DNA of 64,000 bases from Aristolochia californica (Eukaryota; Streptophyta; Magnoliopsida; Piperales; Aristolochiaceae). The stretch spans positions 18,695,981 through 18,759,980 of the forward strand of contig JARWKL010000008.1 of the NCBI GenBank assembly GCA_029961685.1, given 5' to 3'. The notes beneath the pieces were generated by a model. The model did not search any database, was not told the DNA's origin, and worked only from the letters and a program-made list of their open reading frames with translations. The number at the start of each line of letters is the position of its first letter. Positions within the stretch are counted from its first letter, which is position 1. A program made the position numbers and the translations under genes. Positions 15,181 to 29,215 of the stretch are shown here, piece after piece.

Positions 15181-17204
15181 GGATCCAAACCTTTTAAGAG
15201 AATAACATTAAATTCTAAATTGAACGTGCGGTGGGATATTTAACCGAGTCAAACAAGCCATTATTTTGCACATTTACAAAAAATTGACCTCACGTTCATA
15301 GATGACTGTAAAGTGATTTATCATTTGTAACGGGCTTTATTTTTTTAAATAATGACTTATGGATTTTGAGTCAACACTCAGTTAAAAATCCCCCGCCTCC
15401 CCCTTTTCTCGACGATTGTAGAACCTGATATATAAAAACTAAAAAGAGTTCACAATCCCTAAAAAATCCAGACACTTTTTGCAATTATCTCTCTCTACAT
15501 TTGTGCATAGTGCATTTCAATTTTAGATGTATACTTTTTTCTTTAATCAAAACTTGAGTTTTGACTTTCCCTTCATCTCGCAAACAAAAAAAAAAACATA
15601 AAACGCAAATAGATCACAACAAAATGAAATTTTAGAGTTTATGTATGGAAATAATTTAAAGCAATAAAAAAATGTAAGTAAAGAAAATTTATTCACACAC
15701 CACAAATGAACAAAAAAGTTTTGTTATCCAAGTTTGGGAAAATTCCACTAGCCCTACCCTAATAGCTTGGAATTTATAAAAAGAGATTTTTCTACACGTT
15801 TTAAAAAATGGATATGAATGCTTGAAACATGTTAAAGATGCAAATGGCCTATGGATCCAAACTTTTTAAAGAGAATAAATTTAAATTCTCATGTGAACGT
15901 GCGGTGGAATATTTACCCTAGTCAAACAAGCCATTATTTTGCCCATTTACAAAAAGCTGACCTAACGATCATAGATGATTGTAAAGTGATTTATCATGCG
16001 TAGTGGGCTACATTATTGTATGGAATGATTTATGGATTGGGAGTCAAAACTCAGTTAAAAATCCCCCACCTCCCCCTTTTCCCGACGATTGCTGAACCTG
16101 ATATATAAATACTTAAAAGAGTTCACAATCGCTAAAAATTATAGACTCATTTTGGAATTATTTCTCTCTACATTTGCGCGTTGTGAATTTAAATTTTAGA
16201 TGTATACTTTTTTACTTTAATAAAAAATTGAGTTTTGCACTTTCCTTTCATCTCACAAATAAAAAAAAGAGATAAAAGGTAGTACTTCACAAAAAAATTA
16301 AAATTTTAGAGTTTATGTATCGAAAGAATTTAAAGCAATAAAAAAATTTAAGTAAAGTAAATTTATTCACTCACCAAAAATGAACACAAAAGTTATGTTA
16401 TCCAAGTTTAGGAAATTCATCTAGTTCAACCCTAATAGCCCGGAATTTTACAAGAAAGAGATTTTTCTACACATGTTTTAAAAAAATGGATATGCAAGCT
16501 TGGAACATGTTAAAGATGCAAATGACCTATGGATCCAAACCTACTAAATAGAATAACATTAAATTCGCAAGTGAACGTGCGATGGGATTTTTACTCGAGT
16601 CAAACCAGCCATTATTTTGCCCATTTACCAAAAGCTGACCTAACTCTCATAGATGAGTGTAAAGTGATTTATCATGCGTAACGGGCTATATTTTTTTAAG
16701 GAATGACTTATCGATAGGGAGTCAACACTCAGTTAAAATTCCCTCGCCTCCCACTTTTCCTGACGATTGCAGAATATGATATATAAAAACAAAAAAGTGT
16801 TTACAATCACTAAAAATTACAAACACTTTTTGGAATTATCTTTCTCTACATTTGTGCATTGTGCATTTCTATTTTAGATGTATACTTTTTTCTTAAATCA
16901 AAACTTGATTTTTCACTTTCACTTTACCTCGTAAACAAAAACAGAGATAAAAGGCAAATAGATCACAACAAAATGAAAATTTTAGAGTTTATGTACGGAA
17001 AGAATTTAAAGCAAAAGCGAATGTAAGTTAAGAAAATTTATACACACACAACAAATGAACACAAAAGTTTTGTTATCCTTGTTTGGGAAAATTCCACTAG
17101 TTCATTCTAATAGCTTGGAATTTTATAAGAAAGAGATTTTTCTACACATTTTTTAAAAAAGGGATATGCATGCTTGAAACATGTTAAAGATGCAAATGAC
17201 CTGT

Positions 17205-18500
17205 GGATCCAAACCTTTTAAAGAGAATAAAATTAAATTCTCAAGTAAACGTGCGGTGGGATATTTACCCACGTCAAATAAGCTAATATTTTGCCCTTTT
17301 ACAAAAAGCTGACCTAAAGATCATAGAAGATTCTAAAATGATTTATCAAGTGTAACGGGCTATATTTTTTTAAGTAATGACTTATGGATTGGGAGTCAAA
17401 ACTCAGTTCAAAATCCCCTCCTCCCCCTTTTCCCGATGATTGCATAACCTGATATATAAATACTAAAAAGAGTTTATAATTGCTTAAAATGAAAGACACA
17501 TTATGGGATTATTTCTCTCTACATTTGTGCATTGTGAATATCCATAGATGTATACTTTTTTCTTTAATCAAAACTTGAGTTTGCACTTTCCCTTCATCTC
17601 GCAAACAAATAAAATAGATAAAAGGCAAATAGATCACAACAAAAATTTTTTTAGAGTTTATGTATGGAAAGAATTTAAAGCAAAAAACAAATTTATGTAA
17701 ATAAAATTTATTCACTCACTACAAATGAACACAAAAATTATGTTATCCAAGTTTGGGAAATTTCACTAGTTCAATCCTAATAGCTAGGAATTTTATAAGA
17801 AAAATATTTTTCTACACATGTTTTCAAAAATGGATACGCACACTTGAAACATGTTAAAGATTCAAATGGCCTATGGATCCAATTCTTTTAAAGAGAATGA
17901 CATGAAATTCTCAAGTGAATGTGCGGTGGGATATTTACCCGAGTCAAACAAGCCATTAATTTGCCCATTTACTAAAAGCTGACCTAACGATCATAGATAA
18001 TTGTAAAGTGATTTATCATGTGTAACGAGCTATATTTTTGTAAGTAATGACTTATGGATTGGGAGTCAACACTCAGTTAAAAATCCCCTGCCTCCCCCTC
18101 TTCCCGACTATTGAAGTACTTGATATATAAAAACAAAAAAGTGTTTACAATCCAAAAAATTTATGAACACTTTTTGGAATTATCTCTCTCTACATTTGTG
18201 CATTGTGAACTTCCATTTTAGATATATACTTTTTTCTTAAATCAAAATTTGAGTTTTCACTTTCCCTTCTTCTCGCTAACAAAAAACAAAAGATATAAGG
18301 CAAATAGATTTCAAAAAAATTAAAATTTTAGAGTTTAAGAATGGAAGAGTTTAAACCAATAAACAAAAATAAAATTTATTCGCACACCACAAATGAACAC
18401 AAAAGTTTGCTATCCTAGTTTGGGAAATTCCACTAGTTCAACCATAATAGCTCTGAATTTTATAAGAAAGATTTTTCTACATATGTTTTAAAAAATGGAT
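17205..18500. repeat. Partial third trio next to the HOR edge
   Basis: The monomer at 17205 has CCTGTGG, CCCACGTCAAATAAG and ATAGAAGATTC, matching the second class of the 11.2-15.2 kb trios (offset 3325 bp from 13880, five monomers). The next, at 17875, has GACATGAAATTC and matches the third class. It also resembles the monomer at 19201 inside unit A (offset 1326 bp), including TGTAACGAGC/TGTAACGGGC, GTAAGTAATGAC and a nearby AAATTTATGAA. The stretch therefore links the trimeric block to the large HOR. Confidence 0.6.
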
Positions 18501-18919
18501 ATGCATTCTTGAATCATGTTAAAGATGCAAATGGCCTATGGTTCCAAACGTTTTAGAGAGAATAACATTAAATTCTTAAGTGAACGTGTGGTGGGATATT
18601 TACCCGAGTCAAACAAGCCATTATTTTGCCCATTTACAAAAAGCTAACCTAACGATCATAGATGATTGTAACAGGCTATATTTTGTATGGAATGACTTAT
18701 GGATTGGGATTCAACAGTCAGATAAAAATCACCCGTCTCCCCCTTTTCTCGACGATTGCAGAACATGATATATAAAAACTAAAAAGAGTTTACAGTCCCT
18801 AAAAATTAAAGACACTTTTGGAATTATGTCTCTCTCTATTTGTGCATTGTGAATTTCAATTTAGATGTATACTTTATTCTTACATCAAAACTTGAGTTTT
18901 CACTTTTCATAGATCTCGC

Positions 18920-18941
18920 AAAAAAAAAAAAAAAAAAAAAA
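18920..18941. repeat. Homopolymer run of 22 A
   Basis: The A-rich stretch of the opening monomer of unit A is a pure run of 22 A. Units B (44.2 kb) and C (63.6 kb) have CAAAC followed by a shorter run at the same place. Other long A runs are 16 A at 20,277 and 13 A at 34,239. Confidence 0.9.
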
Positions 18942-21900
18942 GACAATAGGCAAATAGATCACTACAAAATGAAAATTTTAGAGTTTATGTAAGGAAGAAT
19001 TTAAAGCAATAAACTAATGTAAGTAAATAAAATTTATTCACACACCACAAATTAACACAAAAGTTATGTTATCCAAGTTTGGGAAATTCCACTAGTTCAA
19101 CCCTTATAGCTCCGAATTTTATAAGAAATATATTTTTCTACACATGTTTTAAAAAATGGATATGCATGCTTGAAACATGTTCAAGATGAAAATGACCTAT
19201 GGATCCAAACCTTTTAAAGAGAATAACATGAAATTCTCAAGTGAACTTGTGGTGGGATATTTACCCGAGTCAAACAAACCATTAGTTTGCCCATTTACGA
19301 AAAGCTGACCTAACGATCATAGATGATTGTAAAGTGATTTATCATGTGTAACGGGCTATATTTTTGTAAGTAATGACTTATGGATTGGGAGTCAACACTC
19401 AGTTAAAAATCTCCCGCCTCCCCCTTTTCCAAGACAATTGCAAAACCTGATATATAAAAACAAAAAAGAGTTTACAATCCAAAAAATTTATGAATACATT
19501 TTGGAATTATCTCTCTCTACATTTGTGCATTGTGAATTTCCCTTTTAGATGTATATTTTTTTCTTAAACCAAAACTTGAGTTTTCACTTTCCCTTCATCT
19601 CGCAAACAAACAAAAATATACAAGGCAAATAGATCTCAACAAAATGAAAATTTTAGAGTTTAAGTATGGAAGAGTTAAAGCAATAAACAAATGTAAGTAA
19701 AGAAAATTTATTCACACACCACAAATGAACACAAAAATTATGTTATCCAAGTTTTCGAAATTCCATTTATTCAACCATAATTGCTCGGAATTTTATAAGA
19801 AAGATATTTTTCTACACATGGTTTAAAAAATGGATATGCATGCATGAAACATATTAAAGATGCAAATGACCTATGGATCGAAACCTTTTAAAGAGAATAA
19901 CATTAAATTCTCAAGTCAACGCGCGGTGGGCTATTTACCCGAGTCAAACAAGCCATTGTTTTGCCCATTTACAAAAAGCAGACCTAACAATCATAGATGA
20001 TTGTAAAGTGATTTATCATGCGTAACGGGCTATATTTTTTTAAGGAATGACATATGCATTGGGAATTAACACTCTGTTAAAATTCCCTCACCTCCCCCTT
20101 TTCCCGACGATTTCAGAATATGATATATAAAAACTAAAAAGAGTTTATAATCCCTAAAAATTACTGACACTTTTTGGAATTATATCTCTTCTCATTTGTG
20201 CATTGTGCATTTCCATTTTAGTTCTTTACTTTTTTCTTAAACCAAAACTTGAGTTTTCACTTTTCCTTCATCTCGCAAAAAAAAAAAAAAAAGATAAAAG
20301 GCAAATAGATCACAACAAGATGAAAATTTTAGAGTTTTTGTATAGAAAAAATTTAAAGCAATAAACAAATGTTAGCAAAGAAAATTTATTCGCACACCAC
20401 AAATGAACAAAAAAATTTTGTTATCCAAGTTTGGGTAATTCTACAAGTTCAACAATAATAGCTCGGATTTTTATAAGAGAGATTTTTCTACATATGTTTT
20501 AAAAAATGGATATGCATGCCTGAAACAAGATAAAGATGCAAATGACCTATGGATCCAAACCTTTTAAAGAGAATAACATTAAATTCTCAAGTGAACGTGT
20601 GGTGGGATATTTACCTGAGTCAAAAAAGCCATTATTTTGCCCATTTACAAAAAGTTGATGTAACGATCATAGATGATTGTAAAGTAATTTATCATGTGTA
20701 ACGGGCTATATTTTTGTTAGGAATGACTTATGGATTGGGAGTCAACACTCAGTTAAAAATGCCCCGCCACCCCATTTTCCCAACAATAGCAGAACCTCAT
20801 ATATAAAAACTAAAAAGAGTTTGCAATCCCTAAAAATTACAGGCACTTTTTGGAATTATCTCCCTCTACATTTGTGCATTCTACATTTCCATTTTAGATA
20901 TATACTTTTTTCTTAAATCAAAACTTGAGTTTTCACTTTCCCTTCATCTCGTAAACAAAAAAAAGAGATAAAAGGCAATTAGATCACATCAAAATGAAAG
21001 TTTTAGAGTTCATGTATGGAGAGAATTTAAAGAAATCAAAAAATGTAAGAAAAGAAGATTTATTCACAAACCACAAATTAACACAAAAGTCTTGTTATCC
21101 AAGTTTGGGTAATTCCACTAGTTCAACCGTAATAGCTCGGAATTTTATATGAAATAGATTTTTCTACACATGTTTTTAAAAAATAGATATGCACACTTGA
21201 AACATGTTAAAGATGCAAATGACCTATGGATCCAAACCTTTTAAAGAGAATAACATTAAATTCTCTAGTGACTGTGCGGTGGGATATTTTCCCGAGTCAA
21301 ACAAGCCATTATTTTCCCATTTACAAAAAGCTGACCTAACAATCAGTGTAACGGGTTATATTTTTGTAAGGAATGACTTATGGATTGGGAGTCAACACTG
21401 AGTTAAAAATCCCCCGCCTCCCCCTTTTCCTGACGACTGTAGAACCTGATATATAAAACCTGAAAAATGTTTAAAATCGCTAAATATTACGGACACTTTT
21501 TGCATTTACATTTTAGATTTATTCTTTTTTCTTAAATCAAAACTTGAGTTTTCACTTTCGCTTCATCTCGGAAACAAAAAAAAGAGATAAAAGGCAAAAA
21601 AGATCATAACAAACTGAAAATTTTAGAGTTTATGTGTGGAAAGAATTTAAAGCAATAAAGAAATCTAAGTAAAGAAAATTTATGCAAACACCACAAATGA
21701 ACATAAAAGTTTTGCTATCCAAGTTTGGGAAATTTCACTACCCTAATTGCTCGGAATATTATAAGAAAGAGATTTTTCTACACATGTTTAAAAACTGGAT
21801 ATACATGCTTGAAACTTGTTAAAGATGCAAATGACCTATGGATCCAAACCTTTTATAGAGAATAACATTAAAATCTCAAGTGAACGTACGGTGGGATATT

Positions 21901-22734
21901 TACTCGAGTCAAACAAGCAATTATTTGGCCCATTTACAAAAAGCTCACCTAACGATTATAGATGATTGTAAAGTTATTTATCATGAGTAACGGGCTATAT
22001 TTTTGTAAGGAATGATTTATGGATTTGGAGTCAAAACTCTGTTCAAAATCCCCACCTCCCCCATTTCCCGACAATTATAGAACCTGATATATATTAATAC
22101 TTAAAAGTGTTTACAATCCGTAACAATTACAGTCACTTTTTGGAATTATCTCTCTCTACATTTGTGCATTCTACATTTCCATTTTAGATGTATAATAGTT
22201 TCTTAAATCAAAACTTCAGTTTTCACTTTCCCATCATCTCGTAAACATAAAATAGAGATAAAAGGCAATTAGATCACATCAAAATGGAAATATTAGAGTT
22301 TATGTATGGAAAGAATTCAAAGCAATAAGCAAATGTAAGTAATTAAAATTTATTCACACACCATAAATAAACACAAAACTTTACCTATCCAAGTTTGGGA
22401 AATTCCACTAGTTCAACCCTAATAGCTCGGAATTTCGAAAGAAAGAGATTTTTCTACACATTTTTTAAAAAATGGATATGCATGATTGAAACATGTTAAA
22501 GATGTGAATGACCTGTGGATCCAAACCTTTTAAAGATAATAACATTAAATTCTCAAGTGAACGTGTGGTGGGATATTTACGCGAGTCAAACAAGTCATTA
22601 TTATGCCCATTTACATAAAGCTGACTTAACAATTATAGATGATTATAATGTGATTAATCATGCGTAACGGGCTATATTTTTGTAAGAAATGACTTATAGA
22701 TTGGGAGTAAACACTCAGTTAAAAATCCCGCACC

Positions 22735-23290
22735 TCCCCTTTTTCCCAAAGATTGCATAACCTGATATATTAAGACTAAAATGAGTTTACAATCCCTAAA
22801 AATTACAAACACTTTTTGGTATTATCTCTCTCAACATTTGTGCATTGTGCATTTCCATTTTACATGTATACTTTTTTCTTAAATCAAAACTTAAGTTTTC
22901 ACTTTCCCTTCATCGCGTAAACAAAAAAAAGAGATAAAAGGCAAATTGATCACAACAGACTAAAAGTTTTAGAGTTTATCTTTGGAAAGAATTTAAAGCA
23001 AGCAACAAATGTAAGTACAAAAAATTTATAGAACGCCACAAATGAACACCAAAAATTTGTTATCCAAGTTTGAGAAATTCCACTAGTTCTACACTAATAG
23101 CTCCGAATTTTTTAAGAAAGAGGTTTTTCTAAAAATGTTTTAAAAAATGGATATGCAAGCTTGAAACATGTTAAAGATTCAAATGATCTATGGATCCAAA
23201 TCTTTCAAAGAGAATAACATTAAATTCTCAAGTGAACATACGGTGGGATATTTTCCAGAGTAAAACAAGTCATTATTTTGCCCATTTACA
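22735..23290. repeat. Single-monomer duplicate of 38.0-38.56 kb
   Basis: About one monomer here matches 38,000-38,560 at an offset of ~15,260 bp. Shared rare features are CCCAAAGATTGCA, GATATATTAAGACTAAAATG (GGTATATTAAG in the second), an ACA-AGACT form before the TTTTAG motif, AATTTTTTAAGAA and GGATATTTTCCAGA. The same pair appears in unit B at about 48.03 and 57.46 kb. Confidence 0.65.
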
Positions 23291-26249
23291 AAAAGCTGAC
23301 CTAACGATTATAGGTGATTGAATAGTGATTTATCATGCACAACGGGCTATTTTTGTTAAGAAGGACTTATGGATTGGGAGTCAACACTCAGTTAAAAATC
23401 CCCTGACTCCCTCTTTTCCCTACGATTGCAGAACCTGATATATAAAAACTTAAAAGAGTTTACGGTCCCTAAAAATTACAGACACTTTTTGGAATTATCT
23501 CTCTCTACATTTTTGCATTGTGCATTTCCATTTTTTATGTATACTTTTTTCTTAAATAAAAACTTGAGTTTTAACTTTCCCTTCATCTCGTAAACAAAAA
23601 AAAGAGATAAAAGGCAAAAAGATCACAACAAACTGAAAGTTTTAGAGTTTATGTATGGAAAGAATTTAAATCAATAAAAAAATGTAAGTAAAGAAAATTT
23701 ATTCACACACACAAATGAACACAAAAGTTTCGTTATCCAAGTTTGGAAAATTCCACTTGTTCAACCCTAATAGCTTGGAATTTTATAAGAAAGAGATTTT
23801 TCTTCACATGTTTTAAAAAATGGATATGCATGCTTGAAACATTTTAAAGATGCAAATGACCTATGCATCCAAACCTTTTAAAGAGAATAACATTAAATTC
23901 TCAAGTGAACGGGGGATATTTACCCGAGTCAAACAAGCCATTATTTTGCCCATTTACAAAGAGCTGACCTAACGATCATAGATTATTGTATAGTGATTTA
24001 TCATGTGTAATGGGATATATTTTTGTACGGAATGACTTATGGATTGGGAGTTAACACTCAGTTAAAAATCCCCCGCCTCCCCCTTTTCCTGACGATTGCA
24101 GAACCTGATATATAAAAACTAAAAAGCGTTTACAATCCCTAAAAATTACTGACACTTCTTGGAATTATCTCTCACTATATTTGTGCATTGTGCATTTCAA
24201 TTTTAAACGTATACTCTGTTCTTAACTAAAAACTTGAGTTTTCACTTCCCTTTCATCTCGTAAACAAAAAAAAGAGATAAAAGGCAAATAGATCATAACA
24301 AAATGAAAATTTTAGAGTTTATGTACGGAAACAATTTAAAGCAGTAAACAAATGTAAGTAAGGAAAATTTATTCTCATCCCACAAATGAACACAAAAGTT
24401 TTGTTATCCAGGTTTTGGTAATTCCACTAGTTAAACCCAAATAGCTTGGAATTTTATAAGAAAGACATTTATCTACATATGTTTTAAAAAATGGATATGC
24501 ATGCTTGAAACATGTTAAAGATGCAAATGACCTATGGATCCAAATCTTTTAAAGAGAATAACATTAAATTCTCAAGAGAACGTGTGGTAGGATATTTACC
24601 CGAGTCAAACAAACCATTATTTTGCCCATTTACAAAAAGCTGACCTAACGGTCATACATGATTATAAAGTGATTTATCATGCATAACGGGCTATAATTTT
24701 TTAAGGAATGGCTTATGGATTAGGAGTCAACACTCAGTTAAAAATCCCCTGCCTCCCCCTCTTCCCGACTATATATGTACCTGATATATAAAAACTAAAA
24801 AGAGCTTACAATCCCTAAAAATTACAAACACTTTTTGGAATTATCTCTCTCCCAATTTGTGCATTGTGCATTTCCATTTTAGATGTATACTTTTTTCTTA
24901 AATAAAAACTTGAGTTTTCACTTTCCCTTCATCTCGTAAAGAAAAAAAGAGATAAAAGGCAAATACAACACAACAAAATGAAAATTTTAGAGTTTTTGTA
25001 TGGAAAGAATTTAAAGTAATGAACAAAGGTAAGAAAATAAAATTTATTCACACACCACAAATGAACAAAAAAATTTTGCTATCCAAGTTTCGGTAATTCT
25101 ACTAATTCAACCCAAATAGCTGGGAATTTTATAACGAAGAGATTTTTCTACACATGTTCTAAAAAATAGATATGCCTGCTTGAAACATGTTAAAGATACA
25201 AAGCACCTATGGATCCAAACCTTTTAAAGATAATAAAATTAAATTCTCAAGTGAACGTGCGGTGGGATATTTACCCGAGTCGAACAAGCCATTATTTTAC
25301 CCATTACCTAAAGCTGACCTAACAATAATAGATGATTGTAAAGTTATTTATCATGCGTAATAGGCTATATTTTTGGAAGGAATGACTTATGGATTGGGGG
25401 TTAACACTCAGTTAAAAATCCCCCGCCAGCCCCTTTTCCCAACGATTGCAAAACCTGATATATAAAAACTAAAAAGCGTTCACAATCCCTAAAAATTACT
25501 GGCACTTTTTTTATTATCTCTCTCTACATTTGTGCATTCTATAGTTCCATTTCAGATTGATACTTTTTTCTTAAATCAAAACTTGCGTTTTCACTTTCCC
25601 TTCATCTCATAAACATAAAAAAAAGATATACGGCAAATGGATCACATCAAAATGAAAGTTTTAGAGTTTATGAATGGAAAGAATTTGAAGCATTGAACAA
25701 ATTTAATAAATTAAAATTTATTCACAAACCACAAATGAACACAAAAGTCTTGTTATCCTAGTTTGGATGATTCCCCTAGAGCAACCCTAATAGCTTGGAA
25801 TTTTATAAAAAAGAGATTTTTCTACACATGTTTTAAAAAATAGATATGCCTACTTGAAACATGTTAAAGATGCAAATTACCTAAGGATCGAAAAATTTTA
25901 AAGAGAATAACATTAAATTCTCAAGTGAACGTGCGGTGGGATATTTTCCCGAGTCAAACAATCCATTATTTTGCCGATTTACAAAAAGTTTACCTAACGA
26001 TCAGTGTAACGGACTATATTTTTGTAAGGAATGACTTATGGATTAGGAGTCAACTCTCAGTTAAAAATCCCCCGCCTCCCCCTTTTCTCGACAATTACAG
26101 AACCTGATATATAAAAACTGAAAAGTGTGTACAATCCGTTAAAAATTACGGACAATTTTTGGAATTATCTCTCTCTATATTTGTGCATTGTGCATTTCCA
26201 TTTTAGATGTATACTTTTTTCTTAAATAAAAACTTGCGTTTTCACTTTC

Positions 26250-29215
26250 CCCGCATCTCGTAAACAAAAAAAAGAGATAAAAGGCAAGTAGCGCACAACA
26301 AAATGAAAATTTTAAAGTTTATGTATGGAAATAATTTAAAGCAATAAATAAATGTAAGAAAATAAAATTTATTCACACACCACAAATGAACACAAAAGTT
26401 TTGCTATCCAGGTTTCGGTAATTCCACTAGTTCCACCCTAATTGCTCGGAATTTTATAAGAAAGAGATTTTCTACACATGTTTTAAAAAATAGATATGCC
26501 TGCTAGAAACATGTTAAAGATTCAAATTACCTATGGATCCAAACCTCTTAAAGAGAATAAAATTAAATTCCCAAGAGAACGTGTGGTGGGATAGTTACCT
26601 GAGTCAAACCTGCGATTATTTTACCCATTTACCTAAAGCTGACCTAACTATCATAGATGATTGTAAAGTGATTTATCATGCGTAACAGGCTATATTTTTG
26701 GAAGGAATGACTTATGGATAGGGAGTCAACACTCAGTTAAAAATCTCCCGCCACCCCCTTTTCCCAACGATTGCAGAACCTGATATATAAAAACTAAAAA
26801 GAGTTTACAATCCCTAAAAATTACAGGCACTTTTTGGAATTATCTTTCTCTACATTTGTGCATTCTACATTTCCATTTTTGATTGATGGATTTTTCTTAT
26901 CTCAAAACTTGAGTTTTCACTTTCCCTTCATCTCGTAAACATAAAAAAAGAGATAAAAGGCAAATACATCACAACAAAATGAAAGTTTTAGATTTTGATG
27001 TGTGGAAAGAATTTGAAGAAATGAACAAATGTAATAAAAGTAAATTTATTCACAAACCATAAATTAACACAGATGTCTTGTTATCCAAGTTTGGGTAATT
27101 CCACTAATTCAACCCTAATAGCTCGGATTTTTATAAGGAAGAGAATTTTTTACACATGTTTTAAAAAGTAGATATGCACGCTTGAATCATGTTAAAGATG
27201 AAAATGACCTATGGATCCAAACCTTTTAAAGAGAATAACATTAAATTCTCAAGTGAACGTGCAGTGGGATATTTTCCCGATTCAAACAAGCCATTATTTT
27301 GCCCATTTACAAAAAGCTGACCTAACGATCAGTGTACCGGGCTATATTTTTGTAAGGATTCACTTTTGGATTGGGAGTCAACACTCAGTTTAAAATCCCC
27401 CGCCTCCCCCTTTTCCTGACGATTGCAGAACCTGATATATAAAAACTGAAAAGTGATTACAATCCCTAAAAATTACGGACACTTTTAAGAATTATCTCTC
27501 TCTACATTTGTGCATTGTGAATTTCCATTTTAGATGTATACTTTTATTTTAAATCAAAACTTGAGTTTTCACTTTCCCTTCATCTCGAAAACAAAAAAAA
27601 AAGAGATAAAAGACAAAAAGATCAGAACGAATTGAAAATTTTAGAGTTTATTTATGGAAAGAATTTAAAGCAATAAACAAATGTAAGTAAAGAAAATTTT
27701 TTTAGACACCACAAATGAACAAAAAAGTTTTGTTATCCAAGTTTGGGAAATTCCACTAGTTCAACCCCAATTGCTCGGAATTTTATAACAAAGAGATTTT
27801 TCTACACATATTTTAAAAAATGGATATGCATGCTTGATACATGTTAAAGATGCAAATGATCTATTGATCCAAACCTTTTAAAGAGAATAACATTAAATTC
27901 TCAAGTGAACGTGCAGGGGGATATTTACCCGAGTCAAACAAGCCATTATTTTGCCCATTTACAAAGAGCTGACCTAACGATCATAGATTATTGTATAGTG
28001 ATTTATCATGCGTAACGGGCAATAGTTTTGTAAGAAATGACTTATGGATTGCAAGTCAACACTTAGTTAAAAATTCCCCCCTCCCCCTTTTCTCGACGAT
28101 TGCAAAACATGATGTATAAAAACTAAAAAAAATTTACAATCCCTAAAAATTAAAAACGTTTCAGGAATTATCTCTCCCTATATGTGTACATTGTGCATTT
28201 CCATTTTAGATGTATGCTTTTTCTTAAACCAAAACTTGAGTTTTCACTTTCCCTTCATCTCGTAAACATAAAAAAGAGATAAAAGGCAAAGACATGACTT
28301 CAAAATTAAAGTTTTAGAGTTTATGTATGGAAAGAATTTAAGGCAATGAACAAATGTAAGAAAATAAAATTTATTCACAAATCACAAATTAACACAAAAG
28401 TCTTGTTATCCAAGTTTGGGTAATTCCACTAGTTCAACCCTAATAGCATTGGAATTTTATTAGAAAGAGATTTTTATACACATGTTTTAAAAAAAAGATA
28501 TGCCCGCTTGAAACATGTTAAAGATGCAAATGACCTAAGAATCCAAACCTTTTAAAGATAATCACATTAAATTCTCAAGTGAACATGCGGTGGGATATTT
28601 TCCCGAGTCAAGCAAGCTATTATTTTGCCTATTTACAAAAAGTTGACCTAACGATCAGCGTAACGGGCTATATTTTCGTAAGGAATGACTTATGGATTGG
28701 GAGTCAACACTCAGTTAAAAATCCCCTGCCTCCCCCTTTTCCTAACGATTGCAGAACCTTATATATAAAAACTGAAAAGTGTTTACAATCCCTAAAATTT
28801 ACGGACACTTTTTGGAATTATCTCTCTCTACATTTGTGCGTTGTGCATTTGCATTTTAGATGTATACTTTTATCTTAAATCAAAACTTGAGTTTTCACTT
28901 TCCCTTCATCACGTAAACAAAAAAAAGAGATAAAAGGCAAAAAGATCAAAACAAACTGAAAATGTTAGAGTTTATGTATGGAAAGAATTTAAAGCAATAA
29001 ACAAATGTAATTAAAGAAAATTTATTCACACCCCACAAATGAACACAAAAGTTTCGTTATCCATGTTTGGGAAATTCCACTAGTTCAACCCTAATTGCTC
29101 GGAATTTTATAAGAAAGAGATTTTTCCACACATGTTTTAAAAAATGGATATGCATGCTTGATACATGTTAAAGATGCAAATGACCTATGGATCCAAAACC
29201 TTTTATAGAGAACAA
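26250..29215. repeat. Nested duplication inside unit A, first copy
   Basis: This stretch is repeated at about 34,225-37,131 with an offset of 7,973 bp, falling to 7,915 bp after a ~60-bp deletion near 34,876. Shared rare markers are TGGAAGGAATGACTTATGG with GATAGGGAG, CATTCTAC before the T-rich stretch, TTGAATCATGTTAAAGATG, and a GCATTGG form of the usual GCTCGG. It contains two-monomer alternation. The left limit is approximate: further left, ~33.2-34.2 kb resembles ~23.9-24.9 kb instead. Confidence 0.65.

Larger units (their letters stand above)
1..18500. repeat. Left block: monomers 1-27, outside the large HOR
   Basis: Anchor positions (first base of GGATCC or its mutated form) are 583, 1202, 1821, 2491, 3164, 3839, 4517, 5193, 5868, 6545, 7220, 7894, 8568, 9230, 9849, 10514, 11189, 11867, 12529, 13205, 13880, 14555, 15181, 15853, 16531, 17205 and 17875. 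These monomers are not repeated in order later in the window, unlike those after 18.5 kb. Monomers at 583, 1202 and 9230 carry deletions of roughly 50-55 bp. Parts of the block show a three-monomer rhythm; monomers 1-6 and 23-25 do not fit it clearly. Related single monomers also recur out of order, for example those around 8568 and 15181. Confidence 0.85.

Noticed and set aside
25925..26107. Recurring 60-99 codon open frames (also at 27211, 28579, 29820, 35099, 52513, 53880) as a gene family.
   Set aside because: They occupy the same phase of the satellite and mostly start at GTG. Most are opened by one 26-bp deletion, and they change mainly at amino-acid-altering sites between HOR copies. 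They are monomer artefacts.
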